From Tepidimicrobium sp. (GTDB taxonomy: Bacteria > Bacillota > Clostridia > Tissierellales > Tepidimicrobiaceae), in assembly GCA_012839395.1 (NCBI GenBank), contig DUNJ01000076.1, forward strand, positions 1 to 13,933: 13,933 nt of DNA, given 5' to 3'. The notes under the pieces are model-generated. The model was not told the DNA's origin and did no database searches. It saw only the letters and a list, made by a program, of their open reading frames with translations. Shown piece by piece: positions 1-6,303 of this stretch. Numbering within the stretch: the stretch's first letter is position 1; each line of letters starts with the position of its first letter. A program made the position numbers and the translations under genes.

Positions 1-98
1 GCCGAAACAAGGGACTTCATCGATATGCCCTTCGACGGATTTTTAGCCCCGCCCTCAGAATTAGCTGTGTTGACTAGAATACTGCGCCACTATAATCT
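1..98 (-). ncRNA. ole: 5' end of a probable OLE RNA (partial, runs off window)
   Basis: Read on the minus strand, this stretch follows ispA and has no convincing reading frame. It is far richer in G+C (32 of bases 1-60) than its surroundings and contains G-rich runs such as GAGGGCGGGGCTAAAAATCC. A hairpin can be drawn: AAGGG (32-28) pairs with CCCTT (13-9), with an inner CAT/ATG helix (27-25 with 20-18) closing an ATCG loop. A promoter with near-ideal geometry sits just upstream, predicting a start near base 98. OLE RNAs are large (about 600 nt) structured RNAs of extremophilic and anaerobic Firmicutes, usually encoded between ispA and dxs beside the membrane protein gene oapA. They form a membrane-associated ribonucleoprotein. 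Position, lack of coding and structure fit OLE. The class call rests on context and on my recollection of the conserved 5' region, not on a model match. Another structured leader of the next gene is the main alternative. Confidence 0.65.
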
Positions 99-104
99 TT
101 ATTA

Positions 105-133
105 ATTATAGCATAATATTTATAAATATTCAA
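105..133 (-). promoter_or_regulatory. Sigma-A promoter with extended -10 for the OLE-like RNA
   Basis: On the minus strand the -35 box is TTGAAT (133-128) and the -10 is a perfect TATAAT (110-105), separated by exactly 17 bases. TG sits one base before the -10 (TGCTATAAT, 113-105), an extended -10. The -35 lies five bases past the ispA stop codon. The predicted start is about base 98. No terminator separates ispA from this promoter, so the RNA could also be made by read-through. Confidence 0.7.
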
Positions 134-138
134 TGCCT

Positions 139-1008
139 TTAAACCTTCCTACCGCTTAGAATTTCTGTCAAATTTATCAAAAACTCCATATCCTTATCTT
201 TATATAACTTCAATATCCCTATAGCTTCATCGCTCAAATTCTCTACTTTTTCTGCTGATTCATCTATGGTATTATACGTCAAATATGTAACCTTTTTCAT
301 CCCCTCATCTTCTTCCTTATCTAATATATCATCCCTAATTTGGTACGCCAGTCCAAGCTTCAACCCAAACCTTCTCATATGCTCTATATCCTCATCAGAA
401 CCACCGCCCAATATTACTCCTGCCACTATGGAAGCTTGAATCAAAGCTGCAGTCTTACATCTATACATAAACAATAGTTTATCTTCATCCATAGATATAT
501 CGTTGGACAATAGATCCACCACTTGACCACCAACCATTCCATATATGCCCGAGTATCTAGCTATTTCATTCATCGCCCTAGTATTTCTTCTATACTCTTC
601 TATACATTGGGAATTTTGCGTAATATGGTTGAGCATAGTTTCAAAGGCCAGGTTCAATAGTCCATCACCGGCTAAAATCGCAATCGCCTCACCAAAGACC
701 TTATGATTTGTAGGCTTATCCCTTCTAAAGTCGTCATCATCCATGGAAGGTAAATCATCATGTATCAAAGAATAGGTATGTATCATCTCTATAGCCAATG
801 CAAATGGCATAGATCGGTTATAGGAACCCCCAAATGCCTCGCAACTTTTAAGCAGTAAAATAGGTCTTATTCTCTTTCCCCCTGCAAATAAGCTGTAACT
901 TATAGCCTCAACTATTTTTTCTTGATAGCCAATTTCATCTTCCAATGTGTTTTTCAATTCCCTATTTATTAATACCCTCATATCCTCAATCGTTTCCTTC
1001 AACAGCAT
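139..1008 (-). CDS. ispA: Polyprenyl (geranyl/farnesyl) diphosphate synthase
   Basis: Short-chain trans-prenyl diphosphate synthase. It condenses isopentenyl diphosphate with allylic diphosphates to geranyl or farnesyl diphosphate, the precursors of undecaprenol and quinones, in the cytosol. Of 289 residues, GGKRIRP is at 43-49, the first Asp-rich motif DDLPSMD at 84-90, GGQ at 160-162, and the second Asp-rich motif DDILD at 226-230. Total length is normal for bacterial FPP synthases. One oddity: after DDILD the usual loop of about 20 residues (consensus like GDxxxLGKxxGSDxxNxK) is cut to about nine (KEEDEGMKK) before the conserved T-Y, so the G-K-x-x-G-S-D element is missing. The reading frame continues cleanly into a normal C-terminus. 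The ATG start is four bases after the xseB stop, with a modest GGGGG ribosome site. It is the last coding gene of the nusB-xse operon. The family is certain; product chain length is inferred. Confidence 0.93.
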   Translation of the reverse strand: MLLKETIEDMRVLINRELKNTLEDEIGYQEKIVEAISYSLFAGGKRIRPILLLKSCEAFGGSYNRSMPFALAIEMIHTYSLIHDDLPSMDDDDFRRDKPTNHKVFGEAIAILAGDGLLNLAFETMLNHITQNSQCIEEYRRNTRAMNEIARYSGIYGMVGGQVVDLLSNDISMDEDKLLFMYRCKTAALIQASIVAGVILGGGSDEDIEHMRRFGLKLGLAYQIRDDILDKEEDEGMKKVTYLTYNTIDESAEKVENLSDEAIGILKLYKDKDMEFLINLTEILSGRKV

Positions 1009-1012
1009 ATGA

Positions 1013-1240
1013 TTATACCCCCATATTAAAATCTTTCTCCTTCAGTTCATCATCCTTAACTAGCAACCGTATTTCCCCCTCCATACCTTTCAATATCTCA
1101 TTAGCATGGTTATATAGTTGTATCCCCCGTTTGAATTTATCCATGGATTCTTTCAATGTAAGATTGTCCTCTTCTAAATCATTCAATATTTTTTCCAATT
1201 CCTCTATAGCCTCTTCATAAGTTAAATCAATTTTATCCAT
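1013..1240 (-). CDS. xseB: Exodeoxyribonuclease VII small subunit
   Basis: Small subunit of exonuclease VII, a cytosolic nuclease that degrades single-stranded DNA from both ends into oligonucleotides. Several XseB chains bind each XseA. The 75-residue protein has the family pattern: an N-terminal T-Y-E-E-A-I-E-E-L-E-K-I helix, a charged stretch with L-T-L-K-E-S-M, then F-K-R-G-I-Q-L and a C-terminal amphipathic helix. It is predicted to be two long helices forming a coiled coil, and its length is typical. Its ATG lies inside the end of xseA (ATGGATAA, 8-base overlap), which suggests translational coupling that would keep subunit amounts linked. The identification is secure. Confidence 0.95.
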   Translation of the reverse strand: MDKIDLTYEEAIEELEKILNDLEEDNLTLKESMDKFKRGIQLYNHANEILKGMEGEIRLLVKDDELKEKDFNMGV

Positions 1241-2453
1241 AATTAAACTCCCCTTTTTTGATACTAACCACCTTGACCTTTAAAATACCATTTTTCATCA
1301 ATATATCCAGTTGCCTACCCACATCTAAGCTATCTATACTACTAATTATATTTCCATCCTCATCCAATAGGATGCTATATCCTCTATCCAATGTATTTGC
1401 TGGACTCAAATGTTTCAATCTGTTAGAGCTATTCTCCAATTCAAGTATGCTATCCTTTAGTTTTCGTTTCATTAAATCCACAAGCTGTTTAAATAGATCA
1501 TCTTGCCTTTGAGATCTATTCCTTAACTGATCCATCGGATTATACATACTTAGTTCCCTTTTCATATGCTGCAATTTTAAGTCATAATTTTCTAAGATAG
1601 AGCTATAGATCCCGCCCAATTTTTTATATTGCTCAGCCAGCTCCTCTTTTAAAACATCCAGTTCAGGAGTAACTAGCTCTGCGGCCGCTGAAGGCGTAGG
1701 AGCCCTTAAATCCGCAACAAAATCTGAGATTGTAAAATCTGTCTCATGCCCAACAGCCGATATAACCGGAGTTTTCATATTAAATATAGTTCTAGCCATA
1801 TCCTCATCGTTAAATGCAAATAGCTCCTCAAACGATCCTCCGCCTCTTCCTACTATTATAACATCTACATCGTCCCTTCCGTCAAGGTATTTAAGCCCTT
1901 CACATATATCTTTAGGAGCTTGTACCCCCTGTACCAACGCCGGATATATTAATACATCGGCTAAATCAAATCTCCTCCTGATCACCGTTATTATATCCCT
2001 AATGGCCGCCCCGGTAGATGAAGTTACCACACCTATCTTTTTTGGAAAAAATGGAATTGGTTTCTTATGGCCTGGATCAAATAATCCCTCCCTTTCTAAT
2101 TTAGCCTTTAGCTCCTCAAAAGCCAAATATAGGTCCCCCACACCCTTCTCCTTAATATCCTTAGCATATAGCTGATAACTTCCATCCCTTTCATACACAG
2201 AGATATATCCAGATATGATGACCTTAAGTCCATCCTTTAAATCGATATCCACAGAGCGATTATCGCTCTTAAACATAACACATCTTAGCCTAGATTTTTC
2301 ATCCTTCAATGTAAAATACATATGTCCACTATAATGATGGGTAAAATTAAAAATCTCCCCTTCCACTCTTATGTTGGATAATAACCAATCATCCATCAAC
2401 ATCTTCTTTATGTATTGATTTACTTCGCTTACATTTAAAGGCTTCACTTCCAT
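1233..2453 (-). CDS. xseA: Exodeoxyribonuclease VII large subunit
   Basis: Catalytic large subunit of exonuclease VII. Of 406 residues, about 1-100 form the OB-fold DNA-binding domain (VSEVNQYIKKML near the start, then GEIFNF and YFTLKD). The nuclease core follows, with GVVTSSTGAAIRDI at 141-154, GRGGGSFEELFAFNDE at 202-217, and a block from SAVGHETDF through RAPTPSAAAELVTP at 232-263. The C-terminal helical, coiled-coil part that binds XseB fills the rest, ending in a small beta region with RGYSIL. I chose the ATG at 2453 because GGGTGAT lies just before it and the family normally starts a few residues before V-S-E-x-N. An in-frame GTG at 2462 has no ribosome site. It follows the TsaD-like gene after 29 bases and overlaps xseB. 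Confidence 0.95.
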   Translation of the reverse strand: MEVKPLNVSEVNQYIKKMLMDDWLLSNIRVEGEIFNFTHHYSGHMYFTLKDEKSRLRCVMFKSDNRSVDIDLKDGLKVIISGYISVYERDGSYQLYAKDIKEKGVGDLYLAFEELKAKLEREGLFDPGHKKPIPFFPKKIGVVTSSTGAAIRDIITVIRRRFDLADVLIYPALVQGVQAPKDICEGLKYLDGRDDVDVIIVGRGGGSFEELFAFNDEDMARTIFNMKTPVISAVGHETDFTISDFVADLRAPTPSAAAELVTPELDVLKEELAEQYKKLGGIYSSILENYDLKLQHMKRELSMYNPMDQLRNRSQRQDDLFKQLVDLMKRKLKDSILELENSSNRLKHLSPANTLDRGYSILLDEDGNIISSIDSLDVGRQLDILMKNGILKVKVVSIKKGEFNYG

Positions 2454-2482
2454 ATATATCACCCATTAAAATATTTTAGACC

Positions 2483-3424
2483 CTATCTTCCCATATATGC
2501 AATTCCAATCCCACTGTCGGTACACAGGTCTACACTGGGAAACGTCAGATTTATCCCCTCTCTACCAGAGGCTAATTTTAAATACTGCCTTATAATCCCA
2601 TTAGCCGATACCCCTCCCGTAAACAATACATCCCTTATGTCGTATTGCCTGCAAGCTTTTATAGTGATCTTATATATAAAGCGAGCAATCGTATGAAAGA
2701 GAGTAGCAAATATATCCTCTATTTCATAAATATCCGCAAACATCAATTTCTTAAAATAATTTTCCAATCCAGATATATTAAACCAGGTTTCATCCTTAAT
2801 ACTCATTGGGATATTTAAGTTTAATACATCGCCACCCTTTGCTATCTTATCCATACTCTTTCCGCAGGGGAAAGATAATCCGGCCTCAACCCCTATTCTA
2901 TCGATTAGCTGTCCAAAATTTAAATCTAAAGTCCCACCTATTATGTCGATTTTCAAATCCTTATCCTCATTTTCAACCCTTAACAATTCCGTGGTTCCTC
3001 CAGAGATATGTAGGCTTATAAATTTGCTCTTGTGCTCTAAATCACTATTTATCATTCCAGCACCAATATGCCCCTCCTGGTGGGAAAATTCCCTATAGGC
3101 ACAGTTGAGTATTTTTGCTAAAATCAACGCCTGCCCTTTGCCAACCGTAAAAACTGGCATATATGAATCTTCTAGATTTCTAGGCCTGCTACTACAAGAA
3201 ACAACCTCTATTTTGGATACATCGATCATTTCAGCCATATCCGCAATCAAAATTGGAAGGTTATTCATATGTTGGAATACGGCATCCTGTTGTCTTAATC
3301 CCTTTTTTCCTTTTTCAACTTTTAGCATAGTCCTTAAATCCATGATTGGAATGCCCTTCTCATCTATAACGCCTAATGAGGTAGTATAAGCAGATGTATC
3401 GATTCCAACATAATATCTATCCAT
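2483..3424 (-). CDS. Kae1/TsaD-like domain protein (TsaD paralogue)
   Basis: A protein of the ASKHA-fold Kae1/TsaD (Gcp) family, 313 residues against about 335-340 for true TsaD. TsaD transfers the threonylcarbamoyl group to tRNA adenosine 37; old annotations say O-sialoglycoprotein endopeptidase. Visible (numbered from an ATG two codons upstream) are the N-terminal nucleotide-fold strand GIDTSAYTTS (9-18), a H-Q-E-G-H metal motif (117-121) matching the HxxxH of TsaD, S-G-G-T-T-E-L (143-149), GGVSANG (272-278), and C-T-D-S-G-I-G-I-A at the end. The metal and nucleotide motifs therefore look intact, but the intervening sequence is divergent. A separate canonical TsaD would be expected elsewhere in the genome. 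It sits between nusB and xseA, where B. subtilis has folD. The ATG at 3424 is six bases after GAGGG and overlaps the nusB stop (ATGGATAG). The ATG at 3430 has no room for a ribosome site. Function is not established. Confidence 0.8.
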   Translation of the reverse strand: MDRYYVGIDTSAYTTSLGVIDEKGIPIMDLRTMLKVEKGKKGLRQQDAVFQHMNNLPILIADMAEMIDVSKIEVVSCSSRPRNLEDSYMPVFTVGKGQALILAKILNCAYREFSHQEGHIGAGMINSDLEHKSKFISLHISGGTTELLRVENEDKDLKIDIIGGTLDLNFGQLIDRIGVEAGLSFPCGKSMDKIAKGGDVLNLNIPMSIKDETWFNISGLENYFKKLMFADIYEIEDIFATLFHTIARFIYKITIKACRQYDIRDVLFTGGVSANGIIRQYLKLASGREGINLTFPSVDLCTDSGIGIAYMGR

Positions 3425-3827
3425 CTTCATCCCTCGCCCTTACAAAACTACCCAAGACACCGTTTATAAAACTTGAAGCCTCATCTGTACTATATTTTTT
3501 AGCAATTTCAATCGCCTCATTTATTGACACCTGAATAGGAATATCTTCCCTATAGATTATTTCATACACGGCAATTCTGAGTATGGATAAATCCACCTTT
3601 GCTAACCTATGTAATTGCCAGCCATCTATATAGGTATCTATTGAGCTATCAATAAACTTTAGATTTTCAATTATAGTCCGTATAGCATCATCAATATATA
3701 GTTTCTCCCCCGAATTAAATTTATTATTATCAAAAAACATCTCTATAGCCTTATCAGAAAAATCATCATTCATTTCCATTTGATATAATAGCTTCATTGC
3801 GGATTCCCTTGCATGTCTTCTGCCCAT
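3417..3827 (-). CDS. nusB: Transcription antitermination factor NusB
   Basis: All-helical RNA-binding protein of 136 residues. With NusE/S10 it binds the boxA element in rRNA leaders and takes part in antitermination of rRNA operons. The N-terminus GRRHARESAMKLLYQME is the family's arginine-rich RNA-binding start. W-Q-L-H-R-L-A-K-V-D-L-S-I-L-R-I-A-V-Y-E-I then follows, and the C-terminal S-V-N-E-A-I-E-I-A-K-K-Y-S-T-x-E-A-x-x-F-I-N-G-V-L-G block is conserved. Its length is typical. GGGAGG seven bases before the ATG fixes the start. It is the first gene of a tight operon with the TsaD-like gene, xseA, xseB and ispA. I see no convincing promoter just upstream, so it may depend on a weak promoter or on read-through past the asp23 terminator. 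Confidence 0.95.
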   Translation of the reverse strand: MGRRHARESAMKLLYQMEMNDDFSDKAIEMFFDNNKFNSGEKLYIDDAIRTIIENLKFIDSSIDTYIDGWQLHRLAKVDLSILRIAVYEIIYREDIPIQVSINEAIEIAKKYSTDEASSFINGVLGSFVRARDEDG

Positions 3828-3887
3828 TTCAAACCTCCCATACTACAAATACAGCACACCTTTAAACATATAGATAAAGTCTACTTT

Positions 3888-3924
3888 AAAAATATTTAAA
3901 ATTACCCCCTGGATCCCAGAGGGT
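3888..3924 (-). terminator. Intrinsic terminator after the asp23-like gene
   Basis: Six bases past the asp23 stop, the minus strand folds into ACCCTCTGG (3924-3916), loop GAT, CCAGGGGGT (3912-3904): a nine-base-pair stem with one G-T wobble. AATTTTAAATATTTTT follows. The T-tract is interrupted by A, so it may leak and feed some transcription into nusB. Confidence 0.7.
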
Positions 3925-3929
3925 AAATA

Positions 3930-4325
3930 CTAATGTACTTTGAGCTTATTATCCACTTCAGACTCTTCGGGAATGATAACACCCTGCACGTTAACATTAA
4001 CTTCCACCACATTAAGTCCCGTCATAGTCTCAATAGTCTTCTTTACGTTTTTTTGGACTGCTTCAGCAGTCTCATGTATCTTGGACCCATATTTCATCGT
4101 AAGAAATATCTCTATAGCAGCTTCCTTCTCTCCAACCTCTACCTTTACACCCTTAGAAAGATTTCTCATACCAAGCATTTCGGTAATATCACCGGTTATT
4201 CCACCACTCATTCCAGCGACGCCATCTATCTCAGTAGCTGCTAAACCAGCTATAATAGCCACCACTTCATTAGCTATTTTTACCGTTCCATGTTTCATAT
4301 CTTCATTATTAACAAAGTCAGACAT
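3930..4325 (-). CDS. Asp23/Gls24 family envelope-stress protein (YqhY-like)
   Basis: A 131-residue member of the Asp23/Gls24 (DUF322) family. It has the family opening G-T-V-K-I-A-N-E-V-V-A-I-I-A-G-L-A-A-T-E-I-x-G-V-A-G-M, then alternating beta strands and helices, V-E-V-G-E-K-E-A-A-I-E-I-F-L, and the ending V-x-E-V-N-V-N-V-Q-G-V. In B. subtilis the orthologue yqhY lies between accC and nusB and is linked to control of acetyl-CoA carboxylase. Here it lies just before nusB, but accB and accC are absent. The ATG at 4325 is eight bases after AGGAGG. The in-frame GTG at 4334 overlaps that ribosome site and is rejected. It has its own promoter and terminator and so looks monocistronic. Molecular function is unknown. 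Confidence 0.88.
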   Translation of the reverse strand: MSDFVNNEDMKHGTVKIANEVVAIIAGLAATEIDGVAGMSGGITGDITEMLGMRNLSKGVKVEVGEKEAAIEIFLTMKYGSKIHETAEAVQKNVKKTIETMTGLNVVEVNVNVQGVIIPEESEVDNKLKVH

Positions 4326-4359
4326 ATTGGACACCTCCTACTAGCAACTTCTTAGAGCC

Positions 4360-4388
4360 ATTATATCAAAGTCAAACCCCTTTTACAA
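4360..4388 (-). promoter_or_regulatory. Sigma-A promoter of the asp23-like gene
   Basis: On the minus strand TTGTAA (4388-4383) and TATAAT (4365-4360) are separated by 17 bases. The -35 matches four of six consensus bases and the -10 is perfect. The predicted start is near 4353, giving a leader of about 28 bases that contains the AGGAGG ribosome site. It begins within six bases of the spoIIIAH stop and separates this gene from sporulation control. Confidence 0.7.
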
Positions 4389-4393
4389 CAACT

Positions 4394-5074
4394 CTAGTTT
4401 TTTTTCATAATCTTTATATTGGATGGTTCCAGATCCGTTTCACCCATCACAATATCCAAAATCTTTACCGTATCCTGTTTTGTAAGTTCATCTTTGTGTA
4501 CGATAACCTTTGCACTTTCATCTGTCAAAAATACCAATACCTCTTTGAACCCTTTGGATTTAGCCAGCCCCTCAATTATTAATTCCTTCTCCGATATATC
4601 CCCAATTCTCATTATCCTTTTTTGCGCCTCAGCCTTAACCTCGCTATTAGTATTGGCATTATCTACTATTTCATTCAATCTATCCATCAATTCAGCTCTC
4701 AACTTATCTCTAGATAGCCTTTGCTCAATAAAATAGTTTTTGGATCTTAAGCTATCTTCTTTGCTCATGGTTGTTTCTATATCGCTATTGGTTTCTTCCA
4801 ACATTTCATCTACCTCTACTTCTTCATCATCCTTTGTATCAATTATCTCAATATCCTCCTCAGATTCACCCTCGGATATGGTTTCCACCAAATCCTTTTC
4901 ACCTGCTCCTTCTGTATCCTCCGTATTCTTGGCCATTTCCAACTCTTCGTGCTTTTGATAATCATTGGAGGCCTTCAATAGCGATTGCTTGGTAAGACTA
5001 TGATTTATATAGCCTGTAAACACCAACAACACTATCAACACCAATATTATTATAGGCTTTTTCATTGTAAACAT
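4394..5074 (-). CDS. spoIIIAH: Stage III sporulation protein AH
   Basis: Mother-cell membrane protein whose outer domain binds forespore SpoIIQ across the intermembrane space, forming the SpoIIIA-SpoIIQ channel needed for late forespore gene expression. Of 226 residues, 6-24 are one membrane segment (PIIILVLIVLLVFTGYI). About 42-105 are a strikingly acidic, low-complexity linker rich in Glu and Asp. The remainder (about 108-226) is the YscJ/FliF-like ring-building domain, with S-R-D-K-L-R-A-E-L, E-A-Q-K-R-I-M, E-L-I-I-E-G-L-A-K-S-K-G-F, V-F-L-T-D-E-S-A-K-V-I-V and I-L-D-I-V-M. The start at 5074 is eight bases after AGGGGGG. The next ATG, three codons on, would be too far. It is the last gene of the spoIIIA operon. 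The acidic linker fits a spacer from membrane to ring (inference). Confidence 0.93.
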   Translation of the reverse strand: MFTMKKPIIILVLIVLLVFTGYINHSLTKQSLLKASNDYQKHEELEMAKNTEDTEGAGEKDLVETISEGESEEDIEIIDTKDDEEVEVDEMLEETNSDIETTMSKEDSLRSKNYFIEQRLSRDKLRAELMDRLNEIVDNANTNSEVKAEAQKRIMRIGDISEKELIIEGLAKSKGFKEVLVFLTDESAKVIVHKDELTKQDTVKILDIVMGETDLEPSNIKIMKKN

Positions 5075-5088
5075 ACAACCATCCCCCC

Positions 5089-5670
5089 CTATTCACTAGA
5101 ATAAACCTCTACCCTGTTTCCGGGTATTCCTAATACTGTTTTAACAGCCTCATATAATCTTTCCTTAACCTCTAAATCTTCTGCACCTTCAGCTATTACA
5201 ATCACCCCTTTAACAGTAGGCTTTATTTCCTTAATAACCGTTAAACTGCCTTCACTTTCCGTTACCACCTGTGTAGTAGTATCCTCTCTAAAAACCTCCC
5301 GAGTCCCCCCTTGGGAATCCACCTCATTTGTAGTTTCATTATTCTGGGTAGTATTAAATGCCGGAACTCTCTCCGAGGTATCTTCCAAAGTTATCATAAC
5401 CCTTACCTTTTCCACACCCTTCATTTGTGTTAATATATTTTCCAGTTTTTTCTCCAGTATGGCATCGTATTCCAGATTATTGTCCGCAGAATACTCCTTT
5501 ATATCTTCAATAGCGGAATCTAGGCCCTTATCCTTCTTCTCTCCAGTAATTATATTGGCAATTAATAGAATTATGATGCCTAAAATAAGTATTGCAAGTA
5601 CATTGGTCAATAATTTCCTGTTCTTCATTAACTCTAACTGCTCCTTAATTTGATCTAGAATCCTTCTCAT
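5089..5670 (-). CDS. spoIIIAG: Stage III sporulation protein AG
   Basis: Ring-forming component of the SpoIIIA-SpoIIQ channel in the outer forespore membrane. Of 193 residues, 1-20 are a cytoplasmic basic start, about 22-42 a single membrane segment (TNVLAILILGIIILLIANI), and the rest faces the intermembrane space. V-E-K-V-R-V-M-I-T-L-E and G-V-I-V-I-A-E-G-A-E are typical of the YscJ/FliF-like ring fold. A Thr/Glu/Asn-rich insert lies between them (about 107-140), where the B. subtilis protein has its beta-insertion. It is shorter than the B. subtilis protein (229). The ATG at 5670 follows GGGGAGG by nine bases and overlaps the end of spoIIIAF by 26 bases, so translation is probably coupled. 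Confidence 0.93.
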   Translation of the reverse strand: MRRILDQIKEQLELMKNRKLLTNVLAILILGIIILLIANIITGEKKDKGLDSAIEDIKEYSADNNLEYDAILEKKLENILTQMKGVEKVRVMITLEDTSERVPAFNTTQNNETTNEVDSQGGTREVFREDTTTQVVTESEGSLTVIKEIKPTVKGVIVIAEGAEDLEVKERLYEAVKTVLGIPGNRVEVYSSE

Positions 5671-6295
5671 TTAACCCATCCTCCCCAGAAGTATTTAAAA
5701 ACATTTTAATATCTTCTTTAGCTATATCATATCTTGATGAAATAGCCTCCCGTATCTTATCATCTTTTATCTCTACCATTGTTGAATTGGTCTCTCTTTC
5801 ATCCCCGATAGAAATACTATCTATATTATCCACCAATATAACGCCCTTCGATATCTGCTCCTGTCCTTGTGACCTTTGCAAATCTATTTCCAACTGCTCT
5901 ATACCTCCATATCTTTCCCCATCTTCACATATGGATAACCTCAATTCTACAATCTCATATTCAGTATTTTCATGTATTAGCTCTGCTATTTCACCCTCTA
6001 TCTTCCCTACGTAAATACTCTCCATCTGCTGTTTCTGTATCTTATCCAACCTATCATCATGTTCAAATTCAGTTTGTATCTTAGAGTCCCACAATGGAAC
6101 CTTATCTACAGCAAAATTTCTATGTACCAATTTTACTATAGGAGCAATAATTACAATTATTATTAAAAATCCAATTATCATGTCTATATAACGCTTCATA
6201 CTACTATTAGGGATGATTATTCCCATTATTGATATCAGTACAAAAACTATAACTATATCCTTAACCCATAGTGTTAAAAAATCCACTATTCCCAT
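5645..6295 (-). CDS. spoIIIAF: Stage III sporulation protein AF
   Basis: Membrane protein of the SpoIIIA complex, 216 residues. Two N-terminal membrane segments (about 10-29 and 37-56) are followed by a soluble domain in the intermembrane space with a ring-like fold in structural studies of the family. The start MGIVDFLTLWVKDIVIV and the segment IIGFLIIIVIIAPIVKL resemble the family. The C-terminal part is hydrophilic, with V-E-I-K-D-D-K-I and D-I-A-K-E-D-I-K-M-F-L-N. The ATG is five bases after GGTG, in the AGGTAGGTG that also contains the spoIIIAE stop. It overlaps spoIIIAG by 26 bases. The assignment rests on position and on the two-segment layout; sequence conservation in this family is low. 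Confidence 0.9.
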   Translation of the reverse strand: MGIVDFLTLWVKDIVIVFVLISIMGIIIPNSSMKRYIDMIIGFLIIIVIIAPIVKLVHRNFAVDKVPLWDSKIQTEFEHDDRLDKIQKQQMESIYVGKIEGEIAELIHENTEYEIVELRLSICEDGERYGGIEQLEIDLQRSQGQEQISKGVILVDNIDSISIGDERETNSTMVEIKDDKIREAISSRYDIAKEDIKMFLNTSGEDGLNEKDSRSN

Positions 6296-6303
6296 ATGGT
6301 CAC

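Noticed and set aside
1..98. A tRNA or the start of dxs in the GC-rich stretch after ispA
   Set aside because: No cloverleaf or CCA end can be drawn, and no ribosome site with a sustained minus-strand reading frame is visible.
945..1220. Plus-strand open frames of 60-134 codons throughout the window (for example 945-1220, 3105-3389, 3940-4344, 6521-6793)
   Set aside because: Each lies antisense to a well-supported minus-strand gene, lacks a ribosome site and has low-complexity Ser/Leu/Ile-rich translation typical of antisense frames.
3838..3903. A promoter directly upstream of nusB
   Set aside because: Only weak hexamer pairs are present (such as TTTAAA with TATCTA). None matches well enough to report, and read-through of the leaky terminator is equally possible.
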